64,000 bases of DNA from Ferrovibrio sp. MS7 (GTDB lineage Bacteria > Pseudomonadota > Alphaproteobacteria > Ferrovibrionales > Ferrovibrionaceae), in NCBI RefSeq assembly GCF_038404985.1, contig NZ_JBBKBA010000001.1, positions 1,330,001 to 1,394,000 of the forward strand, in the 5' to 3' direction. Of this stretch, positions 9,241 to 17,553 are shown piece by piece. Made by a program: the position numbers and the translations under genes. Numbering within the stretch: the first letter of the stretch is position 1; every line of letters starts with the position of its first letter. Under the pieces are notes generated by a model that made no database searches, had not been told where the DNA came from, and was given only the letters and a program-made list of their open reading frames with translations.

Positions 9241-9256
9241 GGCATGATGCCATGCC
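9241..9256. promoter_or_regulatory. Candidate LysR operator, GGCAT-N6-ATGCC
   Basis: A dyad with two perfect 5-base arms (GGCAT, ATGCC) separated by six bases, lying between the divergent LysR and tarD start codons. Its position fits an operator, but short dyads of these words are not rare in this GC-rich DNA, so support is weak. Confidence 0.3.
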
Positions 9257-9340
9257 GATCCAGCATTGGCGGAGTGAGCCATGCCCGCCCTATGCTGCGC
9301 AAGCCACAGAGCCAGGGGAATTAGTCCAGAGGAATCCATT

Positions 9341-10507
9341 ATGCGTATCGTCGATGTCCGTGAGAAGACCGTTTCCATCGCCTCGCCTATTGCCAATGCC
9401 TATATCGATTTCTCCAAGATGACCTGCTCAGTGGTGGCGGTGATCACCGATCAGGTGCGCGATGGTAAACCGGTGGTCGGCTTCGGCTTCAATTCCAATG
9501 GCCGCTACGGCCAGGGTTCGCTGATGCGCGAGCGTTTCCTGCCGCGCCTGATGGAAGCCGATCCCGACAGCCTGATCGATGCCAAGCATGGCAATCTCGA
9601 TCCGTTCAAGATCTGGTCCACGCTGATGATGAACGAAAAGCCGGGCGGCCATGGCGAACGCTCGGTGGCGGTGGGCACGCTCGACATGGCGGTGTGGGAT
9701 GCCGTGGCGAAGATTGCCGGTGTACCGCTCTGGCGCCTGCTGGCCGACCGCTATCGCGGTGGTGTTGCCGATGACAAGGTCTGGGTCTATGCCGCTGGCG
9801 GTTATTATTATCCGGGCAAGGGCCTGGAGGCTTTGCAGGACGAAATGAAGAGCTACCGCGACCGCGGTTACCGCGTTGTCAAGATGAAGATTGGCGGCGC
9901 ATCGCTGGCCGAGGATATCAAGCGTATCGAGGCGGTGCTGAAGATCGTCGGCGACGGGCAGAATCTCTGCGTCGACGTCAACGGCCGTTTCGATATCAAG
10001 ACTGCCATCGAGTATGGCAAGGCTTTGCTGCCCTACAACCTGTTCTGGTACGAGGAAGTGGGTGATCCGCTGGATTATGCCCTGCAGGCCGAACTGGCGC
10101 AGCATTACGACAAGCCGATGGCCACCGGCGAGAACCTGTTCTCGATGCAGGATGCGCGCAACCTGATCCGCTTTGGCGGCATGCGCCCTGACCGCGACTG
10201 GCTGCAATTCGATTGCGCGCTGTCCTACGGCCTCGTGGAATACCTGCGCACGCTGGAGATGATGCAGCAGCATGGCTGGTCCAGTCGCCGCGTGGTGCCC
10301 CATGGCGGTCACCAGATGTCGCTCAATATCGCTGCCGGCCTACATCTCGGCGGCAACGAGAGCTACCCCGATGTATTCAAGCCATTTGGCGGCTTCGCCG
10401 ATGGCATCGCGGTGAACGACAGCTATGTCGGCCTGCCGCAGATTCCGGGAGTTGGCTTCGAGGCCAAGAGCGAACTCTACGCCGTGATGCAGGGCCTGCT
10501 CGGCTGA
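9341..10507 (+). CDS. tarD: D(-)-tartrate dehydratase, enolase superfamily
   Basis: A 388-residue mandelate racemase/muconate lactonizing enzyme. Catalytic K181-x-K183 (VKMKIGG), metal ligands D212 (VDVNGRF), E238 (WYEEVGDP) and E264 (TGENLF), and the acid/base H321 (VPHGGHQ) are all present. From memory of the Bradyrhizobium D-tartrate dehydratase (K184, D213, E239, E265, H322), every position is offset by exactly one residue, and long segments such as NEKPGGHGERSVAVGT are the same. The reaction is D-tartrate to oxaloacetate. ATG 9341 follows AGAGGAA. Divergent from the LysR gene and convergent with an SDR. Confidence 0.92.
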   Translation: MRIVDVREKTVSIASPIANAYIDFSKMTCSVVAVITDQVRDGKPVVGFGFNSNGRYGQGSLMRERFLPRLMEADPDSLIDAKHGNLDPFKIWSTLMMNEKPGGHGERSVAVGTLDMAVWDAVAKIAGVPLWRLLADRYRGGVADDKVWVYAAGGYYYPGKGLEALQDEMKSYRDRGYRVVKMKIGGASLAEDIKRIEAVLKIVGDGQNLCVDVNGRFDIKTAIEYGKALLPYNLFWYEEVGDPLDYALQAELAQHYDKPMATGENLFSMQDARNLIRFGGMRPDRDWLQFDCALSYGLVEYLRTLEMMQQHGWSSRRVVPHGGHQMSLNIAAGLHLGGNESYPDVFKPFGGFADGIAVNDSYVGLPQIPGVGFEAKSELYAVMQGLLG

Positions 10508-10520
10508 AGGCTCTAGCCGC

Positions 10521-11321
10521 TTATTCCTTCCAGCGTTCGCCCTCGAAACCGGCGCGGCCAAAAGCGACGCCGCCATCCACGGTCAGCGTAGAGCCGACCA
10601 CATAATCGCCGGCCCGCGAGGCCAGGAAGATGGCGGCACCCGCCATGTCCTCTTCGCTGCCGATACGGCCGGCCGGCACGCGCTTGGCCACGGCCTCACC
10701 ATTGTCGCGGGCATCGGTATTCATGTCGGACACAAACGGTCCCGGAGCGATGGCGGTCACCACGATCTGGTCCTTGATCAGCTTTGCCGCCATACGGCGG
10801 GTAAGGTGGATCAGGCCGGCCTTGCTGGCAGCATAGGAATAAGTTTCCAGCGGGTTGACGAAAATGCCGTCGATCGAGGCAATGTTGATCACCTTGGCCG
10901 GTCGTTCGGCGCTGGCGGCGGCCTTCAGCGGGGCGTAGAGCGCCTGGGTCAGGAAGAACGGCGCCTTGAGGTTGAGGTTCATCACCTTGTCCCAGCCATT
11001 CTCCGGGAATTGCTCGAACTCGGCGGCCCAGGCGGCGCCGGCATTGTTCACCAGGATGTCGAGCTTGCTTTCGCGCTGCTTGAGTTCACTGGCAAGCGCC
11101 TGGGCGCCGGCCACGGTGGAAATATCGATTGGCAGGGCGATGCATTCGCCGCCATTAAGGCTCAGTTCGCGTGCCGTGGCATCGCAGGCGGCTGCCTTGC
11201 GGGCAGTGATATAAACTTTCGCTCCTTGAGCGATGAAGCCGCGCGCGATCATCTTGCCGATACCGCGCGAACCACCGGTGACCAAGGCCACGCGGCCCTT
11301 CAGTGAAAACAGCTCCTGCAT
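10521..11321 (-). CDS. SDR-family NAD(P)-dependent oxidoreductase
   Basis: A 266-residue classical short-chain dehydrogenase: cofactor loop TGGSRGIG near residue 16, NNAG near 92, catalytic Ser in NIAS and the Y-x3-K motif in YSYAASKAG near 162-170. It most resembles gluconate 5-dehydrogenase/RhlG-type enzymes. ATG 11321 sits behind GGGAGG; the overlapping GTG at 11324 is too close to it. It is convergent with tarD, 13 bases apart, and may or may not share its pathway. The substrate cannot be read from sequence. Confidence 0.88.
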   Translation of the reverse strand: MQELFSLKGRVALVTGGSRGIGKMIARGFIAQGAKVYITARKAAACDATARELSLNGGECIALPIDISTVAGAQALASELKQRESKLDILVNNAGAAWAAEFEQFPENGWDKVMNLNLKAPFFLTQALYAPLKAAASAERPAKVINIASIDGIFVNPLETYSYAASKAGLIHLTRRMAAKLIKDQIVVTAIAPGPFVSDMNTDARDNGEAVAKRVPAGRIGSEEDMAGAAIFLASRAGDYVVGSTLTVDGGVAFGRAGFEGERWKE

Positions 11322-11329
11322 CACAGCCT

Positions 11330-11365
11330 CCCTGTTTATGTCTGGCGCCCTGTTTATATCCGGCC
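11330..11365. repeat. Tandem 18-base direct repeat in the SDR leader
   Basis: Two adjacent 18-base copies, beginning CCCTGTTTAT at 11330 and at 11348, agree at 15 of 18 positions. On the SDR coding strand the proximal copy contains the GGGAGG ribosome-binding sequence. It lies between the divergent SDR and TetR genes, so a regulator- or translation-control site is possible; function unknown. Confidence 0.6.
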
Positions 11366-11473
11366 ATGATAGCGCGCCCCGCTGCCGGGGCCAGCATTGG
11401 CCGGTGGAATCTTCGGCTAAGGCCTGTATAGTGCCGAATCAAACATCCAGTTGATCGAGCGTGAGGGTAAGGT

Positions 11474-12211
11474 ATGCCGGCAGCGGGAGCGAAGCGGAGC
11501 GAAGGCAGCGTCAAGCGCCGGCCGGTCGGCGGCGCAGCTAGGCCCGGAGTGGCGAAGACCCAGGCAGCGAAGACGCGGGCGGTGAAGCCCTTGGCGGCGA
11601 AGCGCGGCGAGCAGACCAGCCGCGACCTGCTGCTGGCCGCTGCACATCAGGAATTCGCCAGCCGCGGTTTCGAGGGCGCCCGCGTCGATACCATCGCCGC
11701 CGTTGCCGGGGTCAACAAGCAGCTCGTCTATCATCATTTCGGCAACAAGGATGATCTCTACGCCAAGGTGTTGGAGCGCGCCTATGACGGTATCCGCGAG
11801 CGCGAGCGGTCGCTTGATCTCGGGCAGCTCAAGCCGGCCGCGGCGATGCGGCGGCTGATCGAAATGTCATTCGACTACCTGGCGGAAAACCGCGATTTCG
11901 TTTTTCTGCTCACGGATGAAAACCTGCACCGGGGCAAGCATCTTAAGCAGATCGTGAACCTGCAGCGGCTCAACACGCCGCTGCTCGGCACGCTGGACGA
12001 CATTCTGAAGCGCGGTGCGGAAGAGGGACTGTTCCGCAAGGGAATGGATCCGCTGCAGGTCTATATCTCCATTGCCGGGCTCGGTTTCTTCTACTTCAAC
12101 AACATTTATACGTTGTCGGCGATCTTCGGGCGCAACCTTGATGGCGCAGCGGAAGTGGCGGTGCGCCGCCGCCATGTCGTCGAGATGATGATGAGCGCGC
12201 TGCGCCCCTGA
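11474..12211 (+). CDS. TetR-family regulator, RutR (YcdC)-like
   Basis: A 245-residue regulator with a basic, Ala/Lys/Arg-rich N-terminal tail of about 45 residues, then a TetR helix-turn-helix (VDTIAAVAGVNKQLVYHHFGNKDDLY) and a C-terminal ligand domain whose FVFLLTDENLHRGKHLKQI segment resembles the YcdC-type TetR_C domain. RutR in E. coli binds uracil/thymine and represses pyrimidine use. The gene is followed 125 bases later by a ten-gene operon headed by a palindrome built like a RutR site, so it very likely controls that operon. The basic tail is unusual and may add non-specific DNA contact. Confidence 0.88.
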   Translation: MPAAGAKRSEGSVKRRPVGGAARPGVAKTQAAKTRAVKPLAAKRGEQTSRDLLLAAAHQEFASRGFEGARVDTIAAVAGVNKQLVYHHFGNKDDLYAKVLERAYDGIRERERSLDLGQLKPAAAMRRLIEMSFDYLAENRDFVFLLTDENLHRGKHLKQIVNLQRLNTPLLGTLDDILKRGAEEGLFRKGMDPLQVYISIAGLGFFYFNNIYTLSAIFGRNLDGAAEVAVRRRHVVEMMMSALRP

Positions 12212-12266
12212 CATTCCGTCGCTAATTTCTCGTTCTGGCGTTTCATACTGTCATGCGCTTTTCATC

Positions 12267-12296
12267 TTGACAGCCTGCCGGCCCCGGGTGTCTCAT
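12267..12296 (+). promoter_or_regulatory. Predicted sigma-70 promoter of the amidase operon
   Basis: TTGACA at 12267-12272 and TCTCAT at 12291-12296 with an 18-base spacer. The -10 element is overlapped by the inverted repeat at 12295-12312, so binding there would block initiation, consistent with repression by the adjacent TetR protein. Confidence 0.45.
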
Positions 12297-12312
12297 CAAC
12301 CAACTGGTTGAT
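12295..12312. promoter_or_regulatory. Palindromic operator, likely site of the adjacent RutR-like regulator
   Basis: ATCAACCA-AC-TGGTTGAT: two perfect 8-base inverted arms around two bases. The core ACCA-N2-TGGT equals the core of the E. coli RutR consensus (TTGACCA-N2-TGGTCAA). It overlaps the predicted -10 element and ends 24 bases before the amidase ATG. I found no second copy in the window. Confidence 0.7.
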
Positions 12313-12336
12313 CATGTGCAGCGCACGTGGGGGAAC

Positions 12337-13740
12337 ATGCGGGATTTAGCCTGGGCTACGGCTGCCGAGCTTGTAGCCGCCTATCGTGCCAAGACGCTGT
12401 CGCCCGTGGAGGCGACGGCCATGGTGCTGCGCCGTGCCGAGGGCCTCAATCCCGAACTGAATGCCTTCTGCCTGCTGGATGCCAAGGCCGCCAATGACGC
12501 GGCCCGCGCCTCGGAAGCGCGCTGGCAGCGCGGCGAGCCGCTGGGGCCGCTGGATGGCGTGCCGGTATCGATCAAGGACATCATCCTGACCAAGGGCTGG
12601 CCGACCTTGCGCGGTTCCAAGGCGATCAACCCGGATCAGCCGTGGAACGAGGATGGCCCGCTTGTGGCGCGGCTGCGCGAGCAGGGTTCGGTGATCTTCG
12701 GCAAGACCACCACCAGCGAATTCGCCGCCAAGGCCACCACCAACACCGCGCTATGCGGCGTCACGCGCAATCCCTGGGATCTGGCGCGCACCCCGGGCGG
12801 TTCCAGCGGCGGTGCGGCGGCTTCCGTGGCGGCCGGCATTTCCGCCATGGCGGTGGGCACCGATGCCGGCGGTTCGATCCGCATGCCGGCGAATTTCTGC
12901 GGCATCTATGGCTTCAAGCCGGGCGGTGGCCGGGTGCCGATGTATCCGCCGACGCCCTATGCCACGCTCGCCGGCTTCGGCCCGATGACCCGCACGGTGA
13001 TGGATGCGGCGCTGATGTTCAGCGTCATTTCCCGGCCCGATAGCCGCGATTGGGAGGCGCTGCCCTACGATCCGGTGCAGTACCAGGATAATCTAGCCGC
13101 CGATCCGAAAAGCTGGCGCATTGCTTGGAGCCCGACATTGTGCGGCGCCCGTGTCGATCCAGAGGTCGCGGCACTCACCGAGCGCGCGGCCAAGGTGTTC
13201 GAGACGCTGGGCGCCAAGGTCGAGCTGGTCGAGAAGGTGTTCGACGATCAGCGCGACCTGATGCATAAGCTGACCCGTGGCCTGACGGATTATGCCTTCC
13301 ACAAATTCACCCCGGCACAGCTCAGCGTCATGGACCGTGATCTGGTGAAGCGTATCGAGGAAAGCCGTGGCACCAGCGCCATCGAGCATTTCGATGCCGA
13401 GATGCAGCGGGCGCAACTGGCCCGCCAGATGAACGATTTCCATCAGCGGTATGACCTGTTGCTGACGCCAGTCACCTGCGTGCCCGCCTTCGATGCCGCC
13501 GGCGATGCGCCGGAAGGCTATGGCGCCCGCGAATGGTATCCCTTCACGCCGCCCTTCAATCTGACACGTCAGCCGGCTGCCAGCCTGCCTTGCGGTTTCA
13601 CCGCCAAGGGTCTGCCGGTCGGCCTGCATCTGGTTGGCCCGCGCCACCGCGATCTGCTGGTGTTGCAGGCATCCTGGGCCTTTGAACAGGCGGCGCCGTG
13701 GCTGGCCCGCCGGCCGGCCGTAGCCGAAAGGAGCTTCTGA
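12337..13740 (+). CDS. Amidase-signature family amidase (operon gene 1)
   Basis: A 467-residue amidase-signature hydrolase with the complete Ser-cisSer-Lys triad: Lys in PVSIKDI near residue 80, the Gly/Ser signature GGSSGGAAAS near 155 and the nucleophile Ser in TDAGGSIRMPA near 179. It hydrolyses a carboxamide to acid and ammonia; the substrate is unknown. ATG 12337 follows a GGGGGA run; GTG 12316, seven codons upstream and close to the operator, is less likely. First gene of a run of ten co-directional genes to 22713. Confidence 0.9.
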   Translation: MRDLAWATAAELVAAYRAKTLSPVEATAMVLRRAEGLNPELNAFCLLDAKAANDAARASEARWQRGEPLGPLDGVPVSIKDIILTKGWPTLRGSKAINPDQPWNEDGPLVARLREQGSVIFGKTTTSEFAAKATTNTALCGVTRNPWDLARTPGGSSGGAAASVAAGISAMAVGTDAGGSIRMPANFCGIYGFKPGGGRVPMYPPTPYATLAGFGPMTRTVMDAALMFSVISRPDSRDWEALPYDPVQYQDNLAADPKSWRIAWSPTLCGARVDPEVAALTERAAKVFETLGAKVELVEKVFDDQRDLMHKLTRGLTDYAFHKFTPAQLSVMDRDLVKRIEESRGTSAIEHFDAEMQRAQLARQMNDFHQRYDLLLTPVTCVPAFDAAGDAPEGYGAREWYPFTPPFNLTRQPAASLPCGFTAKGLPVGLHLVGPRHRDLLVLQASWAFEQAAPWLARRPAVAERSF

Positions 13741-13744
13741 TCCG

Positions 13745-14803
13745 ATGAAGCAGGAACGCAAATCCGACATGCAGGCGACCGAGGCTTTGCCTGGCCGCAT
13801 CGCCGATACCGAGGCCTTGGAAGAAATTCTGTCGCGCCCGGATATCATTCTGCAGCGCGAGTTGCAGAGCCTGGATGGCGACATCATGGTGCTCGGTGTC
13901 GGCGGCAAGATGGGGCCGTCGCTGGCCCATATGGCCAAGCGTGCGGCGCCCGACAAGCGCGTGATCGGCGTGGCGCGGTTCAGCGAAGCCGGCCTGCGCC
14001 AGCAACTCGAAGGCTGGGGTATCGAGACGATCCAGTGCGATCTCACCGACCGCGCGGCCCTCGAAGCCCTGCCGAAGGTGAAGAATATCGTGTTCATGGC
14101 CGGCATGAAGTTCGGCGCGGGCGGCGACCAGCCGCGCACCTGGGCGATGAACACTTATCTGCCCGGCATGGTGGCCGAGACCTTTACCGATGCGCGGATC
14201 GTCGCTTTCTCCACCGGCTGCGTCTATCCCTTTGTCGGCATCGACGAGATTGGCGCCACCGAGCAGACGCCGCTCAATCCGCCGGGCGAGTATGCCAATT
14301 CCTGCGTCGGCCGCGAGCGCTTGTTCCAGTATTTCTCTGCCCAGCATGGCACGCCGGGCCGTTTGATCCGCCTCAACTACGCAATCGACCTGCGCTATGG
14401 CGTGCTGCATGACCTGGCGGTGAAAATCCGCGACGGCAAGCCGGTCGATCTGACTACGGGCCATGTCAACGTGATCTGGCAGGGCGATTCCAACCGCTAT
14501 TCGCTGCGCGCCCTGGCCCATGCCACGGCGCCGACCACGCCGATCAATGTCAGTGGTCCGGAAACCCTGTCCGTGAAGTGGCTCGCCACCGAACTGGCGC
14601 AGCGTCTGGGCAAGCCGGTCACCTTCACCGGCGAACCGGCCAAGACCGCTTGGTTGAACAATGCCGCCGAGGCGATGCGGCTGTTCGGTTATCCGCTGGT
14701 GTCGATCAAGGTGATGCTGGATTGGGTGGCCGACTGGGTTGCCGGCAACGGCCAGAGCCTGAACAAGCCGACCAAGTTTGAGAACCGGGATGGCGAATAC
14801 TGA
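13745..14803 (+). CDS. Atypical NAD-dependent epimerase/dehydratase-like protein lacking the YxxxK lysine (operon gene 2)
   Basis: A 352-residue extended-SDR-fold protein. The dinucleotide loop GVGGKMG is at about 51-57, and the FSTGCVYPF and GEYANS segments match epimerases, but the catalytic Y183-x3-K becomes Y183-A-N-S-C187: the Lys is missing. An N-terminal extension of about 45 residues precedes the Rossmann fold. It could be a reductase using another base, a non-redox NAD-binding protein, or an enzyme with altered chemistry. It starts 4 bases after the amidase stop behind AAAGGAG. Substrate unknown. Confidence 0.85.
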   Translation: MKQERKSDMQATEALPGRIADTEALEEILSRPDIILQRELQSLDGDIMVLGVGGKMGPSLAHMAKRAAPDKRVIGVARFSEAGLRQQLEGWGIETIQCDLTDRAALEALPKVKNIVFMAGMKFGAGGDQPRTWAMNTYLPGMVAETFTDARIVAFSTGCVYPFVGIDEIGATEQTPLNPPGEYANSCVGRERLFQYFSAQHGTPGRLIRLNYAIDLRYGVLHDLAVKIRDGKPVDLTTGHVNVIWQGDSNRYSLRALAHATAPTTPINVSGPETLSVKWLATELAQRLGKPVTFTGEPAKTAWLNNAAEAMRLFGYPLVSIKVMLDWVADWVAGNGQSLNKPTKFENRDGEY

Positions 14804-15635
14804 GGCGATCGGCAGCATGAAGATGCAGCCCTGGCATCTGCCGGGGGCGCTGGCCTTGTCGGCGGAGGCCGGCTGGAACCAGGTCGCGCCCGATTGGCTG
14901 CTGATGATCGAGCATGGCCATGCCATTGGTGTCGAAGCCGGCGATGATGGTGCGTTGGTTGCCTCTGCCTTGGCCTTGCCCTTTGGTGCACGATTGGCCT
15001 GGATCAGCATGGTGCTGGTGACTGCGAGCCATCGCCGCCGTGGCCTGGCGAGCAAGCTGGTATCCGATTGCCTGGCTTGGCTGGAGCAGCGCGGCTGCGT
15101 GGCCGTGCTGGATGCTACCGCTGCCGGTGCCGAAGTCTACCGCCCGCTGGGTTTCGAGACCGTGCGGCGCATCACCCGCTGGCAGCATCCCGGGCAGGCG
15201 ATCTCCGCTGCCACGCTGCAGCCGGCACTGGCGGAACAGGATCTTGCCTGGATCGTGCCGCTGGACGAGGCCGTATTCGGCGCCAAGCGCGATTTCGTGC
15301 TGGCCGATCTGCTGTGCCGCCCGAAGGCCGTGGCCTTGGGTCTGCCATCGCGCGATGGCTTTGCGTTGTCGCGCGAAGGCCGCGTTGCGACGCAGATCGG
15401 GCCGGTGGCAGCGCCACAGGCAGAGGCCGCCACGGCGCTGCTGGATGCCATGCTGGCCCGTATCCATGGCCCGGTCTTCATCGATGCCTATGACGATCAG
15501 GCGGCTTTCGCCGCGCATCTGGAAGAGCTCGGTTTTCGCCGCCAGCGCGGCTTCGAGCGCATGGTGCGTGGCAAGATCGAATCTTTCGGTGACATGGCGC
15601 GGTCCTTTGCCGCTGCCGGGCCGGAACTGGGTTAA
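14790..15635 (+). CDS. GNAT-family N-acetyltransferase (operon gene 3)
   Basis: A 281-residue GNAT protein. The acetyl-CoA loop is in VTASHRRRGLASKLV (R/Q-x2-G-x-G/A type) near residue 82, followed by EVYRPLGFETVRR, typical of the GNAT C-terminal strand; the second half (GLPSRDGFALSREGR..., EELGFRRQRGFERM) looks like a second, degenerate GNAT domain. The ATG at 14790 overlaps the previous gene by 14 bases; ATG 14817 after GAGG is an alternative. The acceptor is unknown, perhaps an amine of the operon's substrate. Confidence 0.8.
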   Translation: MANTEAIGSMKMQPWHLPGALALSAEAGWNQVAPDWLLMIEHGHAIGVEAGDDGALVASALALPFGARLAWISMVLVTASHRRRGLASKLVSDCLAWLEQRGCVAVLDATAAGAEVYRPLGFETVRRITRWQHPGQAISAATLQPALAEQDLAWIVPLDEAVFGAKRDFVLADLLCRPKAVALGLPSRDGFALSREGRVATQIGPVAAPQAEAATALLDAMLARIHGPVFIDAYDDQAAFAAHLEELGFRRQRGFERMVRGKIESFGDMARSFAAAGPELG

Positions 15636-15646
15636 GGAGTAGAGCG

Positions 15647-16744
15647 ATGGCACTACATTGGAGCGATATCCCGGCGCCGGTGCTGAACCTGCTGCGCCAG
15701 GGCACGGTGATCCCGGCGCATCCGCTGGCCCTGGATGAACAGCGCCGGTTTGACCCCAAGCGGATGAGCGCGTTGACGCGTTATTACGTTGATGCCGGTT
15801 CCGGCGGTCTGGCGGTGGGCGTGCATACCACGCAATTTGCCATCCGCGAGGTTGGCCTCTACGAGCCGGTGCTGAAACTCGCCGCCGAGACCGCCGCCGC
15901 CTGGACCTCGCGGCCGCTGGTGCGCGTCGGCGGCCTTGCCGGCCGTACCGAACAGGCCTGCCGTGAAGCCGCCATCGCCCGTGGGCTTGATTACCATGCC
16001 GGTTTGCTCAGCCTTGCCGCCATGAAAGGCGCCAGCGAGGACGAACTGATCGAACATTGCGCGGCGGTGGCGAAGGAAATCCCGCTGGTCGGTTTCTATC
16101 TGCAGCCTTCGGTGGGCGGCATCCGGCTGTCGTTCGATTTCTGGCGCCGTTTCGCTGCTATCGAAAATGTCGTGGCGATCAAAATGTCGCCGTTCAACCG
16201 CTATGCGACGCTGGATGTGATCCGGGGTGTGGTGGCGGCCAAGGCCGAGGATCGGGTCACGCTCTATACCGGCAACGATGACCATATCGTCGCCGATCTG
16301 GTGACGCCCTATACGCTGATCCGCGATGGCAAGCCGGTAACGGTGCGGATCAAGGGCGGCCTGCTCGGCCATTGGTCGGTGTGGGTGCGCGCCGCGGTGC
16401 AGCTTCTGGCGCGCTGCCAGGCGGAAGCCGCCAAGCCGGCGGTGAGCGCCGAATTGCTGGCGCTGGATGCCCAGGTGACGGATTGCAATTCGGCGTTGTT
16501 CGATGTGGCCCACGCCTTCCATGGCTGCATCGCCGGCTGCCATGAAATCCTGCGCCGCCAGGGCTTGATGCGTGGCATCTGGTGCCTGGATCCGAACGAG
16601 GGTTTGAGCCCGGGCCAGGCCGAAGAATTGACCCGCGTGGCGCAATCCTATCCGCATCTCACCGATGACGCATTCGTCGCCGCCAACCTGCAGCGCTGGC
16701 TGGCAGGCGACAGCAACCAGGCACTGAAGGAACTCGCGGCATGA
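15647..16744 (+). CDS. Dihydrodipicolinate synthase / N-acetylneuraminate lyase-family protein (operon gene 4)
   Basis: A 365-residue TIM-barrel of the DHDPS/NAL family, longer than the usual 290-310 residues. The Schiff-base Lys is in VVAIKMSPFNR near residue 182, preceded by VGFYLQPSVGG where DHDPS has its Tyr. The N-terminus (GTVIPAHPLAL, GGLAVGVHTTQF) corresponds to the GG-substrate loop. Such enzymes make or break a C-C bond next to a 2-oxoacid. With the amidase, isomerase and enolase-like neighbours it suggests a multi-step breakdown ending in an aldol cleavage (inference). Confidence 0.88.
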   Translation: MALHWSDIPAPVLNLLRQGTVIPAHPLALDEQRRFDPKRMSALTRYYVDAGSGGLAVGVHTTQFAIREVGLYEPVLKLAAETAAAWTSRPLVRVGGLAGRTEQACREAAIARGLDYHAGLLSLAAMKGASEDELIEHCAAVAKEIPLVGFYLQPSVGGIRLSFDFWRRFAAIENVVAIKMSPFNRYATLDVIRGVVAAKAEDRVTLYTGNDDHIVADLVTPYTLIRDGKPVTVRIKGGLLGHWSVWVRAAVQLLARCQAEAAKPAVSAELLALDAQVTDCNSALFDVAHAFHGCIAGCHEILRRQGLMRGIWCLDPNEGLSPGQAEELTRVAQSYPHLTDDAFVAANLQRWLAGDSNQALKELAA

Positions 16745-17514
16745 TGAAGGCAGTGAAATGGGTTGTCGAACGCCTGCCGGCGCTGTCGCTGTTCGTCGTG
16801 CTGCTGATTGCCTGGCAATTGGCGGTGACGGTGGGTGGCGTACGTGAATACCTGCTGCCTTCGCCGCAATCGGTTTATGCCGCGCTTACCGGCAACCAGA
16901 TTCCCTGGAGCCGCCACATCTGGGTCACGGCGCTGGAAATCTTCGGTGCTTTCACCATTGCGGCGGCGACCGGCGTGCTGCTCGGCACCATGATCGCCTG
17001 GTCGACCATGATCTCGCGCGCCCTGATGCCGTTCCTGGTTTTCGTCAACACGCTCCCGAAAGTGGCGGTGGCGCCGCTTTTCCTGATCTGGATGGGTTAC
17101 GGTATCCTGCCCAACATGCTGATCGGCGCGTTGATCGGTTTCTTCCCGGTGGTGATCAACACCGCCGTTGGCCTGACCCAGATCGACCGAGACCTGCTCG
17201 ACCTGGGCCGCGTGTTCAGTGCACCGAAATGGAAAGTGTTCGTCAAGATCCGCATTCCGAACGCCTATCCCTTCATCCTCAGCGCGCTGAAGATCACCGC
17301 TACCTCGGCGGTGGTCGGCGCTATCGTCGGTGAATTCGTCGCGTCGCAGCGCGGTCTTGGCTATGTGATCATTGCGACCCAGAGCAGCATGAATACCTCG
17401 GTGGCTTTCGCTGCATTGTTCTGGATTTCGCTCATGGGTTTCGCGGTCTTCGGGATTGTGGCGATGCTTACCCGCATCCTCACGCCCTGGGCCGATAATG
17501 GTGACAATCAGTAA
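16741..17514 (+). CDS. ABC transporter permease, NitT/TauT/SsuC family (operon gene 5)
   Basis: A 257-residue inner-membrane permease with about six membrane segments and the BPD_transp_1 EAA-type loop (GRVFSAPKWKVFVKIRIPNAYPFILSALK). The C-terminal EFVASQRGLGYVI is typical of SsuC/TauC/ThiX permeases. The ATG overlaps the preceding stop, so it is translationally coupled to the aldolase. It works with the binding protein at 17554 and the ATPase at 18609. Confidence 0.92.
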   Translation: MMKAVKWVVERLPALSLFVVLLIAWQLAVTVGGVREYLLPSPQSVYAALTGNQIPWSRHIWVTALEIFGAFTIAAATGVLLGTMIAWSTMISRALMPFLVFVNTLPKVAVAPLFLIWMGYGILPNMLIGALIGFFPVVINTAVGLTQIDRDLLDLGRVFSAPKWKVFVKIRIPNAYPFILSALKITATSAVVGAIVGEFVASQRGLGYVIIATQSSMNTSVAFAALFWISLMGFAVFGIVAMLTRILTPWADNGDNQ

Positions 17515-17553
17515 AACACAGCAACCAACAAACACTGCAACAGGAGGGTAGCG

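Noticed and set aside
13598-15055. Minus-strand open frame of 485 codons across amidase, epimerase and GNAT genes
   Set aside because: It crosses three well-supported genes of the opposite strand and shows no domain.
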